Assembly: GCF_014204935.1 (NCBI RefSeq)
Contig: NZ_JACHMJ010000001.1
Location: 930,001-994,000, forward strand
Origin: Conyzicola lurida
Lineage (GTDB): Bacteria > Actinomycetota > Actinomycetes > Actinomycetales > Microbacteriaceae
Direction of reading: 5' to 3'
DNA length: 64,000 nucleotides
Both the position numbers and the translations under genes were made by a program. The notes under the pieces were generated by a model. That model worked only from the letters and a program-made list of their open reading frames with translations, had not been told where the DNA came from and did not search any database. This document shows, piece by piece, positions 43,535 to 52,299 of the stretch (within the stretch, counting starts at the first letter, position 1; the number at the start of each line of letters is the position of its first letter).

Positions 43535-44335
43535 TCAGCGCCCGACGAACTCGGCCGGCGTGCGCGACAGGAACGCCCGCATCCCGATCGCCGCGTCCTC
43601 GCTGGCGGCGAGCCGCACGAGGTCGGGCTGGAGCGCGGCCTCTGCCGCGGCATCCGAATCTCGGACGGCCAGCCGCGCGTTCGCGAGGGCCGCCTGCACG
43701 GCCAGCGGCGCCTGGGCGGCGATGCGGCGCGCGAGCTCGAGGCCGCGCGCGTACTGCTCCCCGTCGGGGACGACCTCCTGCACGAGGCCGAGGCGCAGCG
43801 CTTCGGCGGCGTCGAACAGGTCGCCGGTGAGGATCCAGCGCATGGCGTTGCCCCAGCCGACCGCACGGGGGAATCGAATGGTCGCACCGCCGAACGGCAG
43901 GATGCCGCGGGCGACCTCGAGCTGGCCGAAACGGGTCGACGCGGCCGCGACGACGATGTCGGAGGCGAGCATCAGCTCGATGCCGAGCGTGAGGCACGTG
44001 CCCTGAACGGCGATAACGACCGGCTTGGTGAGCGAGACGCCGGAGACCTGCCACGGGTTGATGCCGCCCTCGGCGGTGATGTCGAGCCCGTCGGCGCCGA
44101 TGCGCGGGCCGACGTCGGCGAGGTCTAGTCCGGCCGTGAAGTGGTCGCCGTGGGCGAAGACGAGGGCGACCCGCAGCTCGGGGTCGTTCTCCAGTTCGGC
44201 GTAGGCGAGCGACAGTTCCTGCAGCATGCGGAAGTCGGCGGCATTGCGCTTGTCGGCACGGTCGAAGCCGATGAGCAGCACGTGGCCGTCGCGCTCGGTG
44301 GTGATGCGGGGCTGGTCGTCGCTACTCTGCGTCAT
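43535..44335 (-). CDS. Crotonase/enoyl-CoA hydratase family protein
   Basis: The 266-residue crotonase-fold protein has the RADKRNAADFRM start, the oxyanion-hole stretches FAHGDHFTAGLDLADV and GTCLTLGIELMLASD, and VARGILPFGGATIRFP. The two catalytic Glu of enoyl-CoA hydratase are not clearly present, so the reaction on the acyl-CoA may differ. TAGGCT is 6 bases before the ATG, supporting leaderless transcription. No other beta-oxidation gene is adjacent. Confidence 0.85.
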   Translation of the reverse strand: MTQSSDDQPRITTERDGHVLLIGFDRADKRNAADFRMLQELSLAYAELENDPELRVALVFAHGDHFTAGLDLADVGPRIGADGLDITAEGGINPWQVSGVSLTKPVVIAVQGTCLTLGIELMLASDIVVAAASTRFGQLEVARGILPFGGATIRFPRAVGWGNAMRWILTGDLFDAAEALRLGLVQEVVPDGEQYARGLELARRIAAQAPLAVQAALANARLAVRDSDAAAEAALQPDLVRLAASEDAAIGMRAFLSRTPAEFVGR

Positions 44336-44463
44336 CCGGCCAGCCTAGGGAGTGCGACCGCCGGGTCCGAGCCGTTCGACAGGATGCCACGGCTCGGGGC
44401 GCGCAAACGGCCCTGTCGACCGTGCGAACCTACAAAACCGTCCTGTCAGGCGGCGGTGGGAGG

Positions 44464-45291
44464 CTACGCCGTCAATGCGCCGATCAAACGCAGGATCGTG
44501 GGCAGATCGTCGGTCGCGGCATCCGGCGACGAGGGGGAGAAGCCCGCGATGCTCGCACCGACGACGGAGAACTCGGCTGACACGGCGCGGATGCTTCCCG
44601 CGAGCGTGGCCGCATCGACACCGAACGGCACCGGGTCGCCGACACCGGTGATGTCGGCCGGGTCGAAAACGTCGAGGTCGATGTGGATGAAGACGGATGA
44701 CGCGCCCGTCGCCGTCACTGCCGCGACGAGCGTCGCGGGGTCGGCCAGCTGCTCCGCTCCGACCCGGGTGATGCCGGACGAGACGATGTACTCCTCCTCG
44801 CCCTCGTCGGTCGAGCGCGTGCCCGCGAGCACGACGGAGGAAGGCGAGACGGTGCGGGAAGGCACGAGGCCGGCCACGCCGTCGCCGAGCAGAGTGCGCA
44901 ACACCATCCCGGAGAATGCTCCGGACGGCGAGGTGGCGACGGTGTTCAGGTCGGGGTGGGCGTCGAACCAGAGAACGGCGACGCGCTCCTCCGTCGTCGC
45001 GACGACGTGTTCCACCGCGGCGAGGGCGATGCCGCAGTCGCCGCCGATGCTGATCGCCCGGTCGGGCACGGTGGCGAGTTCCGCGAGCATACGGTCGCGC
45101 ACGAGCTGCAACGACCCGAGCCGCGGCAGCCCGGAGCCGAGTTCGTCGCCGGCCTCCATCGGCACGTCGACGACGCGGGTGAAACTGGCGGGCAGGTCGC
45201 CCCGGATCGCCTCGGCGCCGTCTTGCAGACGGAGTGCGCGCGACGAGCCGGAGCCCTGCCACTGGGGGACGACGAGAAAGGTGACCGGCAC
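44464..45291 (-). CDS. Arginase/agmatinase-superfamily protein with Cys in the first metal motif
   Basis: The 275-residue ureohydrolase-fold protein has the metal motifs ISIGGDCGIALA, WFDAHPDLNT and IDLDVFDPADI. The first motif is GGDC where arginases and agmatinases have GGDH, so one metal ligand is changed; similar GGDC members exist in actinobacteria with unknown substrates. It starts with GTG directly after the stop of the upstream F420-reductase-like gene (TAG-GTG), so the two are an operon. Confidence 0.82.
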   Translation of the reverse strand: MPVTFLVVPQWQGSGSSRALRLQDGAEAIRGDLPASFTRVVDVPMEAGDELGSGLPRLGSLQLVRDRMLAELATVPDRAISIGGDCGIALAAVEHVVATTEERVAVLWFDAHPDLNTVATSPSGAFSGMVLRTLLGDGVAGLVPSRTVSPSSVVLAGTRSTDEGEEEYIVSSGITRVGAEQLADPATLVAAVTATGASSVFIHIDLDVFDPADITGVGDPVPFGVDAATLAGSIRAVSAEFSVVGASIAGFSPSSPDAATDDLPTILRLIGALTA

Positions 45292-45942
45292 CTACTCAGT
45301 ATCTACGTTCCGAACCGCGAGGGCGAGGAATGTCGTCATGGCGGCGGCGTCGCCGGCTTTGCCGTAGCCCGGCATGTCGCGCTCGATGCGCCAGCTCTCG
45401 CTGAGCGGGCCGGCGTTGACGGTGTCGAAGCCGAGGTCGTCGTAGAGCGTCGTGACGAGCGCGGCAGCGTCGTCGTGGTCGCTCGCCGTGACGAGGGCGC
45501 GACGGTTCGCGGTGCCGGCGGGAGTCCCGTCCGTGGTGATGGCGCCGAAATCGATGGCGTTGAAGCCCTTCGCGACGTGGCTCTCGGGCAGGTGCTCCTG
45601 CAGCAGGCCGGTCACGGTGGCGGATCCGTTATCGAGCTCGGGGATGTGGCCGTCGCGCTCGAAGTAGTAGTTGTTCGTGTCGATCACGATCTTGCCGGCC
45701 AGTTCGGACACCGGCACCTCGCGGTAGTTCTTGAGCGGAACGGTCACGACGGCGAAATCGCCGGCCGCCGCAGCCTCGGTCGCGGTGGCGGCACGGGCGG
45801 TCGGGCCGAGCTCTGTTACGAGGTCGGCGAGCGTCTCGGGTCCGCGCGAGTTGCTGATCACGACGTCGTAGCCGGCCTTCACCGCCCCGCGCGCGATCTG
45901 GCTGCCAATGTGTCCTGCACCGATGATTCCGATTGTTGTCAT
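45292..45942 (-). CDS. NADPH:F420 oxidoreductase-like NAD(P)-binding protein
   Basis: The 216-residue protein has a Rossmann domain with GIIGAGHIGSQIAR at the N-terminus and SNSRGPETL after beta-2, then VTVPLKNYREVP and DTNNYYFERDG. This is the F420-dependent NADP reductase-like family, many of whose members do not use F420 themselves. It lies directly upstream of the arginase-family gene and downstream of the pspA terminator. Substrate and cofactor use are uncertain. Confidence 0.82.
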   Translation of the reverse strand: MTTIGIIGAGHIGSQIARGAVKAGYDVVISNSRGPETLADLVTELGPTARAATATEAAAAGDFAVVTVPLKNYREVPVSELAGKIVIDTNNYYFERDGHIPELDNGSATVTGLLQEHLPESHVAKGFNAIDFGAITTDGTPAGTANRRALVTASDHDDAAALVTTLYDDLGFDTVNAGPLSESWRIERDMPGYGKAGDAAAMTTFLALAVRNVDTE

Positions 45943-45956
45943 GGTGGGGGCAACGA

Positions 45957-45987
45957 GGGGCCGGCGGGGATGATTCCCGCCGGCCCC
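45957..45987 (-). terminator. Strong hairpin after pspA
   Basis: GGGGCCGGCGGG (45957-45968) pairs perfectly with CCCGCCGGCCCC (45976-45987) around a 7-base loop. It lies about 18 bp beyond the pspA stop on the minus strand and just before the start of the next gene. It is very likely the pspA terminator, without a T-tract. Confidence 0.65.
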
Positions 45988-46004
45988 TCCGCATCCGCTG
46001 GGAG

Positions 46005-46745
46005 TTACTGCGAGATCGACCCCTGCGAGCCGCCGGCGCCGAGCTTGAGCGCGGCGAGACGGGCTTCGATCTCGGTCTGCTTGTCGAGGTCCTCGAGGCT
46101 CTCGAACTGGGCGTCGAGGCTGGATGCCGCGAGCTCCTGCTGCCCGAGGACCTTGGCCTCTTCGCGGCGGATCTTGTCTTCGAAGCGGCTGATCTCGCTC
46201 GTCGGGTCGAGCATGTCGATCGAACCGATGGCCTCCTGCACCTGGCGCTGGGCGTCGACCGTCTTCGAGCGGGCGATGAGTTCGTCGCGCTTCGAGCTGA
46301 GCTCGCCGAGCTTGGTGCGCATCGAGTCGAGGCCGCCCTTGAGCTTGTCGACGACGGCGGTCTGCGAGGTGATGGTCGGCTGCGCGTCCTTCGCCTCCTT
46401 CTCGGCCTGGAACTGCTTGCCGAGGGCGACCTTGGCGAGGTTGTCGAACTTGTCGGCGTCGACGGTGTTGCCGCCGGCGCGCAGTTCGTCCGCCTTCGAG
46501 CTCGCCGCCAGAGCCTTGCGGCCCCAGTCGTTGGCGGCCGCGACATCCTCGGCGTAGTCCTGCTCGACGAGTCGCAGGTTGCCGATGGTCTGGGCGACGG
46601 CGCTCTCGGCCTCGGCGATGCTGTTGGTGTAGTCGCGAACCATCTGGTCGAGCAACAGGGCGGGGTCTTCCGCCTGGTCGAGCAGCGCGTTGATGTTGGC
46701 CTTGGCCAATTGGGTGATGCGGCCGAGGATGGACTGCTTAGCCAT
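46005..46745 (-). CDS. pspA: PspA/IM30-family envelope stress protein
   Basis: The 246-residue protein is almost entirely helical, as expected for PspA/Vipp1 (ESCRT-III-like) proteins that polymerise on stressed membranes. The N-terminus (QSILGRITQLAKANINALLDQAEDP region) and the long coiled coil (about 30-185, with AVAQTIGNLRLVEQDYAED) match the family. A short Gly-rich tail ends it. It is immediately downstream of a TPM-domain membrane protein on the same strand, a common pairing in actinobacteria. Confidence 0.9.
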   Translation of the reverse strand: MAKQSILGRITQLAKANINALLDQAEDPALLLDQMVRDYTNSIAEAESAVAQTIGNLRLVEQDYAEDVAAANDWGRKALAASSKADELRAGGNTVDADKFDNLAKVALGKQFQAEKEAKDAQPTITSQTAVVDKLKGGLDSMRTKLGELSSKRDELIARSKTVDAQRQVQEAIGSIDMLDPTSEISRFEDKIRREEAKVLGQQELAASSLDAQFESLEDLDKQTEIEARLAALKLGAGGSQGSISQ

Positions 46746-46813
46746 GGGTGCTGCCTTTCGTTGGGTGTTGTGGATACGGGCCTGAAAAGATCACGAGTTC
46801 GGAAGCTGAGGCA

Positions 46814-48826
46814 TCAGAATCGGCCCCCGCCGCCACGGCGACCGCCGCGGGAGCCGCCGCTCGATCGCCGGGAACCGCCGCTGGAGCGCCGCGAGCTGCC
46901 GCCATAGCTGGTGGAGCGCCGGCTACTGGAACCGCCGCCGGACCAGCTGCCGCCGCCACCGCCCGACCAGCCTCCGCCGCCCTGCAGCAGGCCCCCGAGG
47001 ATGCCGCCGAGGATCGAGTCGGTACTCATCGATCCGCCGAGGCCACCCGAGTAGCCACGGTCGGCGTTCGAGCGCTCGAAGTAGTCGACCTCGCCGCGGG
47101 CGAGATCGGTGCCCTGCTGGGCGAGGCTCGAGGCGCGGTGTGCCGACGAGAGCGCGCCGACCGGATCGGTCGCGGCGAGCGACTGCGCCTCGTCGAGGGC
47201 CTGGCGCGCGGCGGACAGCCGGGTGCGGGCGTCGGTACCGACACCGCCGCGCCGCGTGGTGAGGAACTCCTCGCCGGTGGCGATCTGCGTGCGGGCCGAC
47301 GCCAGCACGCGGTCGAGCGACGAGCGGGCGCTCGCCTCTTGCGCCTGCCGGTCGCGCACGGCCGCGAGCGCCTGGCCCAGGGTCTCGTCGAGCCGCTCGA
47401 CCCGTTCGATCGCGTCGAGCGGGTTCTTCTCGCTGCCCGGCAGCACGGCTGCCAGACCGGCGGATGTCGCGGCGATCACACTCTCGAGCTCGGCGCCGGG
47501 CACAGCACGGGCCTCCGCGAGATCGCGGTTCGTCTCCGCGACGGCCTCGTCGAGGTCGCGCACGGCGCGGTCGAGCGCGGCGGCCAGCGAGTCCACCGCG
47601 TCGAGCAGTTGGCCGGCCTGGGCGACGCCGGCCTGCGCGGCGCGCACGGGCACCGCGGGCGAAGCGACGGTCTGGCCGTTCTTCGAGCCGCCGGCCGGGG
47701 CGATCGCGGCGCGGGCCGTCGACGACGACGCCGCGGCGAGCTGCAGCAGGGTGCGCGCCCGTGCCACGTTGTCGACCACGGTGGCGATGGCGGCGGGGGA
47801 GAAGCGGCCGGCGAGCTGCGCGACGGTGGCCTCGGTGGCGCGCACCCGGGCGTCGAGGGCGCCGGCCGCGGCATCCACAGAGTCGAGGATCGACGCGGCG
47901 TTCTTCTCGACCTCACGGAGGGCGTCGAAGGCATCGGCCTGGGCGTCGAGGGCCGTGTCGGCCGACTCGGCGAGACCGATCAGCTGCAGGGTGAGCTCGC
48001 GCTTCTGCGCGGGTGTCTCGGGGAAGGCGTCGTCGAGCTTCTGCCGGATGCCGAACGCCTCGGCGACGTGGGTCTTGGCCGTGGCGAGGGCGGCGGCGAA
48101 CTCGCGCGTGGCTTCCTCGCCGAACTGGGCGACAGCGAATCCGAGTTCCTGCTCGCTCGTGCGCAGCGAGTCGTCGATCTCGACGAGCACAGTGCCGGCG
48201 CGCTGGTCGAGCTCTTTCTGCGTGGGTTCGCCCGACGCGAGCTTCGATTCCCCGGCCGCGGCCCGGCGTGCCCGGCGGGTGAAGAGATAGACGAGTACCC
48301 CGACGAACGCGGCGACGAGCAGCAGGATGAACGGCCAGACCGGCAGGGATCCGGACCCGTTGCCCTCGCCGCGCAGGCCGTCGGCGAAAGCGATCGCCCC
48401 ACCCTCCCAGTCGTCGTCGCGCAGCTCGGGCACGAGCCGGTCGGCCTCGATGTCGGCGAGGTCGGAGTCGCTGAGCGGGAAGTCCTCGGCGACGGAGACC
48501 TGGTAGACGCGGTCGTCGGTCGCGATGGCGAGCAGCGCGTCCGTCGCGCCGAGACCGCTGATCTCGGCGGTGGTGTCGGCCCACTCGGCCGACGAGTCGG
48601 CACCGTCGAAGCTGTCGACGTAGACCACGAAGAGCTGGATGCCGGCCTCGGCGTACAGGGTGTCGAGCGCGGCCTCGATCCCGGAGGTGTCGCCGTCCAG
48701 CACGCCGGACTCGTCGAGCACGTAGGCGCCGGCCAGATCGACCGGGTCCTGCGCGTGAGCGGCGGTCGGAACGACGGCGAACAGCCCCGCCAGAAGGGCG
48801 GCGCCCACCACGATCCGTGACCTCAT
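46814..48826 (-). CDS. TPM-domain membrane protein with coiled coil and Gly/Ser/Arg-rich tail
   Basis: The 670-residue protein has a signal peptide (about 1-25, ending AAHA), an extracellular TPM/repair domain (about 27-150, with YVLDESGVLDGD and DRVYQVSVAEDF), a membrane helix (about 163-183, FILLLVAAFVGVLVYLF), a long acidic coiled-coil region (about 200-590), and a low-complexity tail of GGG, SSRR and SGGSRR units. The 3' neighbour is pspA, which suggests a membrane stress or envelope quality-control role. The tail composition is unusual for a bacterial cytosolic end. Confidence 0.85.
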   Translation of the reverse strand: MRSRIVVGAALLAGLFAVVPTAAHAQDPVDLAGAYVLDESGVLDGDTSGIEAALDTLYAEAGIQLFVVYVDSFDGADSSAEWADTTAEISGLGATDALLAIATDDRVYQVSVAEDFPLSDSDLADIEADRLVPELRDDDWEGGAIAFADGLRGEGNGSGSLPVWPFILLLVAAFVGVLVYLFTRRARRAAAGESKLASGEPTQKELDQRAGTVLVEIDDSLRTSEQELGFAVAQFGEEATREFAAALATAKTHVAEAFGIRQKLDDAFPETPAQKRELTLQLIGLAESADTALDAQADAFDALREVEKNAASILDSVDAAAGALDARVRATEATVAQLAGRFSPAAIATVVDNVARARTLLQLAAASSSTARAAIAPAGGSKNGQTVASPAVPVRAAQAGVAQAGQLLDAVDSLAAALDRAVRDLDEAVAETNRDLAEARAVPGAELESVIAATSAGLAAVLPGSEKNPLDAIERVERLDETLGQALAAVRDRQAQEASARSSLDRVLASARTQIATGEEFLTTRRGGVGTDARTRLSAARQALDEAQSLAATDPVGALSSAHRASSLAQQGTDLARGEVDYFERSNADRGYSGGLGGSMSTDSILGGILGGLLQGGGGWSGGGGGSWSGGGSSSRRSTSYGGSSRRSSGGSRRSSGGSRGGRRGGGGRF

Positions 48827-48904
48827 CGAACCACTCTCCTCGCTGGCACCGCGCCGGTGAAGAGATTCTATCGACTTGTCATCAGCCGCTCCCTGAGTGT
48901 TCGG

Positions 48905-49672
48905 CTACCCGATGCGCACCGTTTGCGCGGGCCCCGTGACGAGCTCGGCGTTGTCGTCGACCGTGATGTCGGCGGCGGCGGACAGCTGGTACTCGCCGGC
49001 GGCGACGGCGGGCAGATCGGTGTCGAACGCTTCGGCCAGATCGTCGTCGACCGTGCAGACCACGGGGGTGAAGGATGCCGCGAGCTCGAGCGATTCGCCC
49101 GGCGCGAGGTCCACGTCCTGGATCATCATGATCGTCGGACCGTTGCTGTGCCAGAGCACGATGCCGTTCTGCGAGAGCGTGATGGCGGGTGTCGGCGAGG
49201 TGTAGCCGGTCACCGCGGTCGTGCCGGTGTTGGTGAGCGTCACGGTGCCGACAACGGGGTCGGTGCCGACGGGCGCGTCGGGGAAGCTCGCGGTCAGCAC
49301 CAACCCGGTCTGGCTCGGGGCGACCTCGGCGAGGGTGCCGCCGCACAGGTTGATGCGGTCGGCCGGGGCACGCTTGATGCCGTCTGTGCTGGCCTCGGAG
49401 CCGCCGTCTGTCTCGGCGAAGGTCTCCGGCGTCGAGCGGGGCTCGTCGGCCGCCGACGAGATCGCGCTCGAGTCGGAGGCGGACTGCGACCCGCCGACCG
49501 CCTGGATGCCGGCGACACCGAGGCCGCCGATCGCGAGCGTGAAGACGCCGCCGATGCCGATCTGCGCGGGCAGGCGACGGGCCTTGCTGCGGCGGATCAC
49601 CTCTTTGGTGTCGATCGACCGGCCCGGCTCGGTGCCGCGGAACAGGTCGCGGAGGTTCGGTTCACTTGCCAT
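48905..49672 (-). CDS. Membrane-anchored protein partnered with an ECF sigma factor
   Basis: The 255-residue protein has about 35 cytoplasmic residues (with KEVIRRSKARRLP), one membrane helix (about 37-60), a Ser/Glu-rich linker, and an outer Ig-like domain (about 105-255, with VVGTVTLTNTGTTAVTGY). Its gene overlaps the sigma factor gene by 11 bases. The position is that of an anti-sigma factor, but no zinc-binding HxxxCxxC anti-sigma domain is visible. I do not recognise a named family. Confidence 0.78.
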   Translation of the reverse strand: MASEPNLRDLFRGTEPGRSIDTKEVIRRSKARRLPAQIGIGGVFTLAIGGLGVAGIQAVGGSQSASDSSAISSAADEPRSTPETFAETDGGSEASTDGIKRAPADRINLCGGTLAEVAPSQTGLVLTASFPDAPVGTDPVVGTVTLTNTGTTAVTGYTSPTPAITLSQNGIVLWHSNGPTIMMIQDVDLAPGESLELAASFTPVVCTVDDDLAEAFDTDLPAVAAGEYQLSAAADITVDDNAELVTGPAQTVRIG

Positions 49673-50225
49673 TGCGTGCTCCCAGGGTGGTGATCGTTGC
49701 GTCGGGTGATTCGTCGTCGGTGTCCTCGGCGAGCGAGACGGCCATCTTGGAGAGGCCGTCGCTGAGGTAGCGCTTCACCGCGCCGGAGCTCAGTTCGAGG
49801 GTGGCCGCGATGTCGTCGACCTTGAGGTCCTCGTAGTAGCGCAGCACGAGGCAGGCGCGTTCGCGCGGCGTGAGCTTGCGCAGTTCCTCCTGCAGGTCGA
49901 TGCGCGACTCGGAGTCCGCGGAAGGGGAGTCCGCGACATCCGGCACCGCCGTCAGATGGGCGATCCTGCGCCAGCGCGAGGTGCGACGGCCGCGGTCGAT
50001 ATAGGTGTTGAGGATGGCGCGGCGCACGTATCCCTCGGCGCTGGCGACGGAGAACCCGTTGCGCAGACGCCCGAAGGTCTTCACGAGGGCGTCCTGCACG
50101 AGGTCGGCCGCGTCGTCGCGGCTGCCGCAGACGAAGTAGGCGTAGCGGGTGAGCGCGTCGCCGCGCTCCGCGACGAGTCGTTCCACCACCTGTTCCCAGT
50201 GTGGTGAGCTGTGTGCCTGCGCCAC
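49662..50225 (-). CDS. ECF-type RNA polymerase sigma factor (SigE-like family)
   Basis: The 187-residue protein has sigma region 2 (about 20-90, ALTRYAYFVCGSRDDAADLVQDALVKTFGRL in part) and region 4 (about 110-165, LRKLTPRERACLVLRYYEDLKVDDIAATLELSSGAVKR in part). It uses a GTG start with GGGAGG upstream. An 11-base overlap with the next gene shows translational coupling to a membrane-anchored partner. The target promoters are unknown; I saw no clear autoregulated ECF promoter upstream. Confidence 0.9.
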   Translation of the reverse strand: MAQAHSSPHWEQVVERLVAERGDALTRYAYFVCGSRDDAADLVQDALVKTFGRLRNGFSVASAEGYVRRAILNTYIDRGRRTSRWRRIAHLTAVPDVADSPSADSESRIDLQEELRKLTPRERACLVLRYYEDLKVDDIAATLELSSGAVKRYLSDGLSKMAVSLAEDTDDESPDATITTLGARNGK

Positions 50226-50290
50226 GGTGTCCTCCCGATCGTTGTCTCTATCTTCTAAGACGCTCGAACGGGGAGTTTCGTTGGGCGGGT

Positions 50291-50331
50291 TTCGACAGGC
50301 TCACATGCCGGAGCGGGGTGAGCCGGTCGAA
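50291..50331. terminator. Imperfect inverted repeat after pckG (repeat-family member)
   Basis: TTCGACAGGCTCAC (50291-50304) pairs with GTGAGCCGGTCGAA (50318-50331) with one mismatch. It lies about 10 bp beyond the pckG stop on the minus strand and before the sigma factor start. It belongs to the TTCGACAGGCTC family and may act as the pckG terminator. Confidence 0.5.
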
Positions 50332-50340
50332 GCGCGTCGG

Positions 50341-52188
50341 TCAGCGCAGCCGGGAGCGCAGCCCGTCGAGTTCTGCCTCGAGCTCGGCGGGCACCCGGCC
50401 GTCGAATCCGGCGAAGAAATCGGCGACGCCGTCGGCCTCGCGCAGCCACGCGTCGGCGTCGATGGCGAAGAGTTCGCGCCAGGTGTCGTCGCCGAGGCCG
50501 AGGCCCGAGGTATCGAGATCGTGGCGGGAGGGGATGACGCCGAGCGGGCTCTCGAGGCCGGATGCCGAGCCGTCGACGCGGTCGAGGATCCAGGCGAGCA
50601 CGCGCGAATTCTCGCCGAATCCCGGCCAGAGGAATCCGCCGTCGCCGCCCTTGCGGAACCAATTCACCTGGAATACCGCCGGCGGATGCGCGAGCCCCGA
50701 CCCCACCGAGAGCCAGTGCGCCCAGTGGTCGGCCATGTTGTAGCCGCAGAACGGCGCCATCGCGAAGGGATCACGACGCAGTTCGCCGACGGTGCCCTCG
50801 GCCGCGGCGGTTCGTTCGCTCGAGATCGTCGCACCCAGGTAGACGCCGTGCGTCCAGTCGCGCGCCTCGAGCACGAGCGGCACATTGCTCGCGCGGCGGC
50901 CGCCGAAAACGATCGCGTCGATCACGACGCCCTCGGGATCGTCCCAGCCGTCGGCGATCGTCGGGCACTGACGGGCCGCGACGGTGAACCGCGAGTTCGG
51001 GTGTGCGGCCGGGGTGTCGGACGCGGGCGTCCAGTCGTCGCCCCGCCAGTCGACGAGATGAGCGGGTGCCTCGTCGGTCATGCCCTCCCACCAGACGTCC
51101 CCGTCGTCGCGCAGGGCCACGTTGGTGAAGATCGTGTTGCCCCACAGGGTGTCGATCGCCACGGGGTTGGTCGAGACCCCGGTCCCCGGCGCCACCCCGA
51201 AGAAGCCGGCCTCGGGGTTGACCGCCCGCAGGCGTCCGTCGGCGTCGGCCCGTAGCCAAGCGATGTCGTCGCCCACGGTCTCGACCGTCCAGCCGGGGAT
51301 CGTCGGCTGGAGCATCGCGAGGTTGGTCTTGCCGCACGCGCTCGGGAACGCCGCTGCGACGTGGAAGACGCGGCCGGCCGGGTTGGTCACGCGGATGACG
51401 AGCATGTGCTCGGCGAGCCAGCCCTCGTCCCGTGCCATCACCGATGCGATACGCAGAGCGAACGCCTTCTTCGCGAGCAGCGCGTTGCCGCCGTAGGCCG
51501 ATCCGTACGACCAGATCTCGCGCGACTCCGGGAAGTGCGAGATGTACTTCGTCGCGTTGCAGGGCCACGCGGCATCCGGCCCGCCCCCGGTCAGCGGTGC
51601 GCCGACGGAGTGCACCGCGGGCACCCACTCGGTGTCGTCGTCGATCAGTTCGAGCGCGCCGGCGCCCATGCGGGTCATGATGCCCGTGGAGACCACGACG
51701 TACGGCGAATCGGTGACCTGCACGCCGAGCTTGGCGAACGGCGATCCGAGCGGTCCCATCGAGAACGGCACGACGTACATCGTGCGACCGCACATGCTGC
51801 CCGCGAACAGCGGTCGCAGGGTCGCGCGCATCTCTGCCGGGTCGCGCCAGTTGTTTGTCGGACCGGCGTCCTGCTCGGTCGCCGAGCAGATGAACGTACG
51901 GTCCTCGACCCGGGCGACATCGTCCGCATCGCTGCGGGCCAGGAAGCTGTTCGGGCGCAGATCGGGATTGAGCCGGGTGAGCGTGCCGGTCTGGAGCATC
52001 AGTCCGATCAGCCCACGATTCTCGTCGAGGGAGCCGTCGCACCAGACCACGGCCTCGGGAGTGGTGAGAGCAGCGATCTCTGCGACCCAGGACGCGACGG
52101 ATGCCGCGGTGCCGGCCGGTGCTGCGACCGGTACGGGCGTCGGGGGCGCAACGGACAGCGTGGGGGTCAGGGTGCTCATCGTGCTCAT
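50341..52188 (-). CDS. pckG: Phosphoenolpyruvate carboxykinase (GTP)
   Basis: The 615-residue enzyme converts oxaloacetate and GTP to PEP, the entry to gluconeogenesis. The GTP-type P-loop with reactive Cys is FPSACGKTN (281-289, Cys285). Other marks are [19 protein letters not shown] (230-249), the C-terminal guanine-binding region around GYNMADHW, and the stretch [29 protein letters not shown] lies five bases before the ATG at 52188, favouring it over a second ATG three codons on. It is divergent from a RamB-like regulator. Confidence 0.95.
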   Translation of the reverse strand: MSTMSTLTPTLSVAPPTPVPVAAPAGTAASVASWVAEIAALTTPEAVVWCDGSLDENRGLIGLMLQTGTLTRLNPDLRPNSFLARSDADDVARVEDRTFICSATEQDAGPTNNWRDPAEMRATLRPLFAGSMCGRTMYVVPFSMGPLGSPFAKLGVQVTDSPYVVVSTGIMTRMGAGALELIDDDTEWVPAVHSVGAPLTGGGPDAAWPCNATKYISHFPESREIWSYGSAYGGNALLAKKAFALRIASVMARDEGWLAEHMLVIRVTNPAGRVFHVAAAFPSACGKTNLAMLQPTIPGWTVETVGDDIAWLRADADGRLRAVNPEAGFFGVAPGTGVSTNPVAIDTLWGNTIFTNVALRDDGDVWWEGMTDEAPAHLVDWRGDDWTPASDTPAAHPNSRFTVAARQCPTIADGWDDPEGVVIDAIVFGGRRASNVPLVLEARDWTHGVYLGATISSERTAAAEGTVGELRRDPFAMAPFCGYNMADHWAHWLSVGSGLAHPPAVFQVNWFRKGGDGGFLWPGFGENSRVLAWILDRVDGSASGLESPLGVIPSRHDLDTSGLGLGDDTWRELFAIDADAWLREADGVADFFAGFDGRVPAELEAELDGLRSRLR

Positions 52189-52202
52189 CGGCGCTCCTCG
52201 TC

Positions 52203-52293
52203 GTAAGTTCGTCAGTACTTACATGCTGATTCGACCCGTACCCGGCGATCTAGGGTGCGACCGTAGAAAGATCCACTGTTCTTTCGCTAATGT
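52203..52293. promoter_or_regulatory. pckG / RamB-like divergent control region with two 6-8-6 inverted repeats
   Basis: GTAAGT-N8-ACTTAC (52203-52222) lies just upstream of pckG. GAAAGA-N8-TCTTTC (52266-52285) lies just upstream of the plus-strand -10 TAATGT (52288-52293), which is 6 bases before the regulator's ATG at 52300. Both repeats have the same 20-bp 6-8-6 geometry. They are good candidates for binding sites of the adjacent regulator at both promoters. Confidence 0.55.
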
Positions 52294-52299
52294 CGCGTA

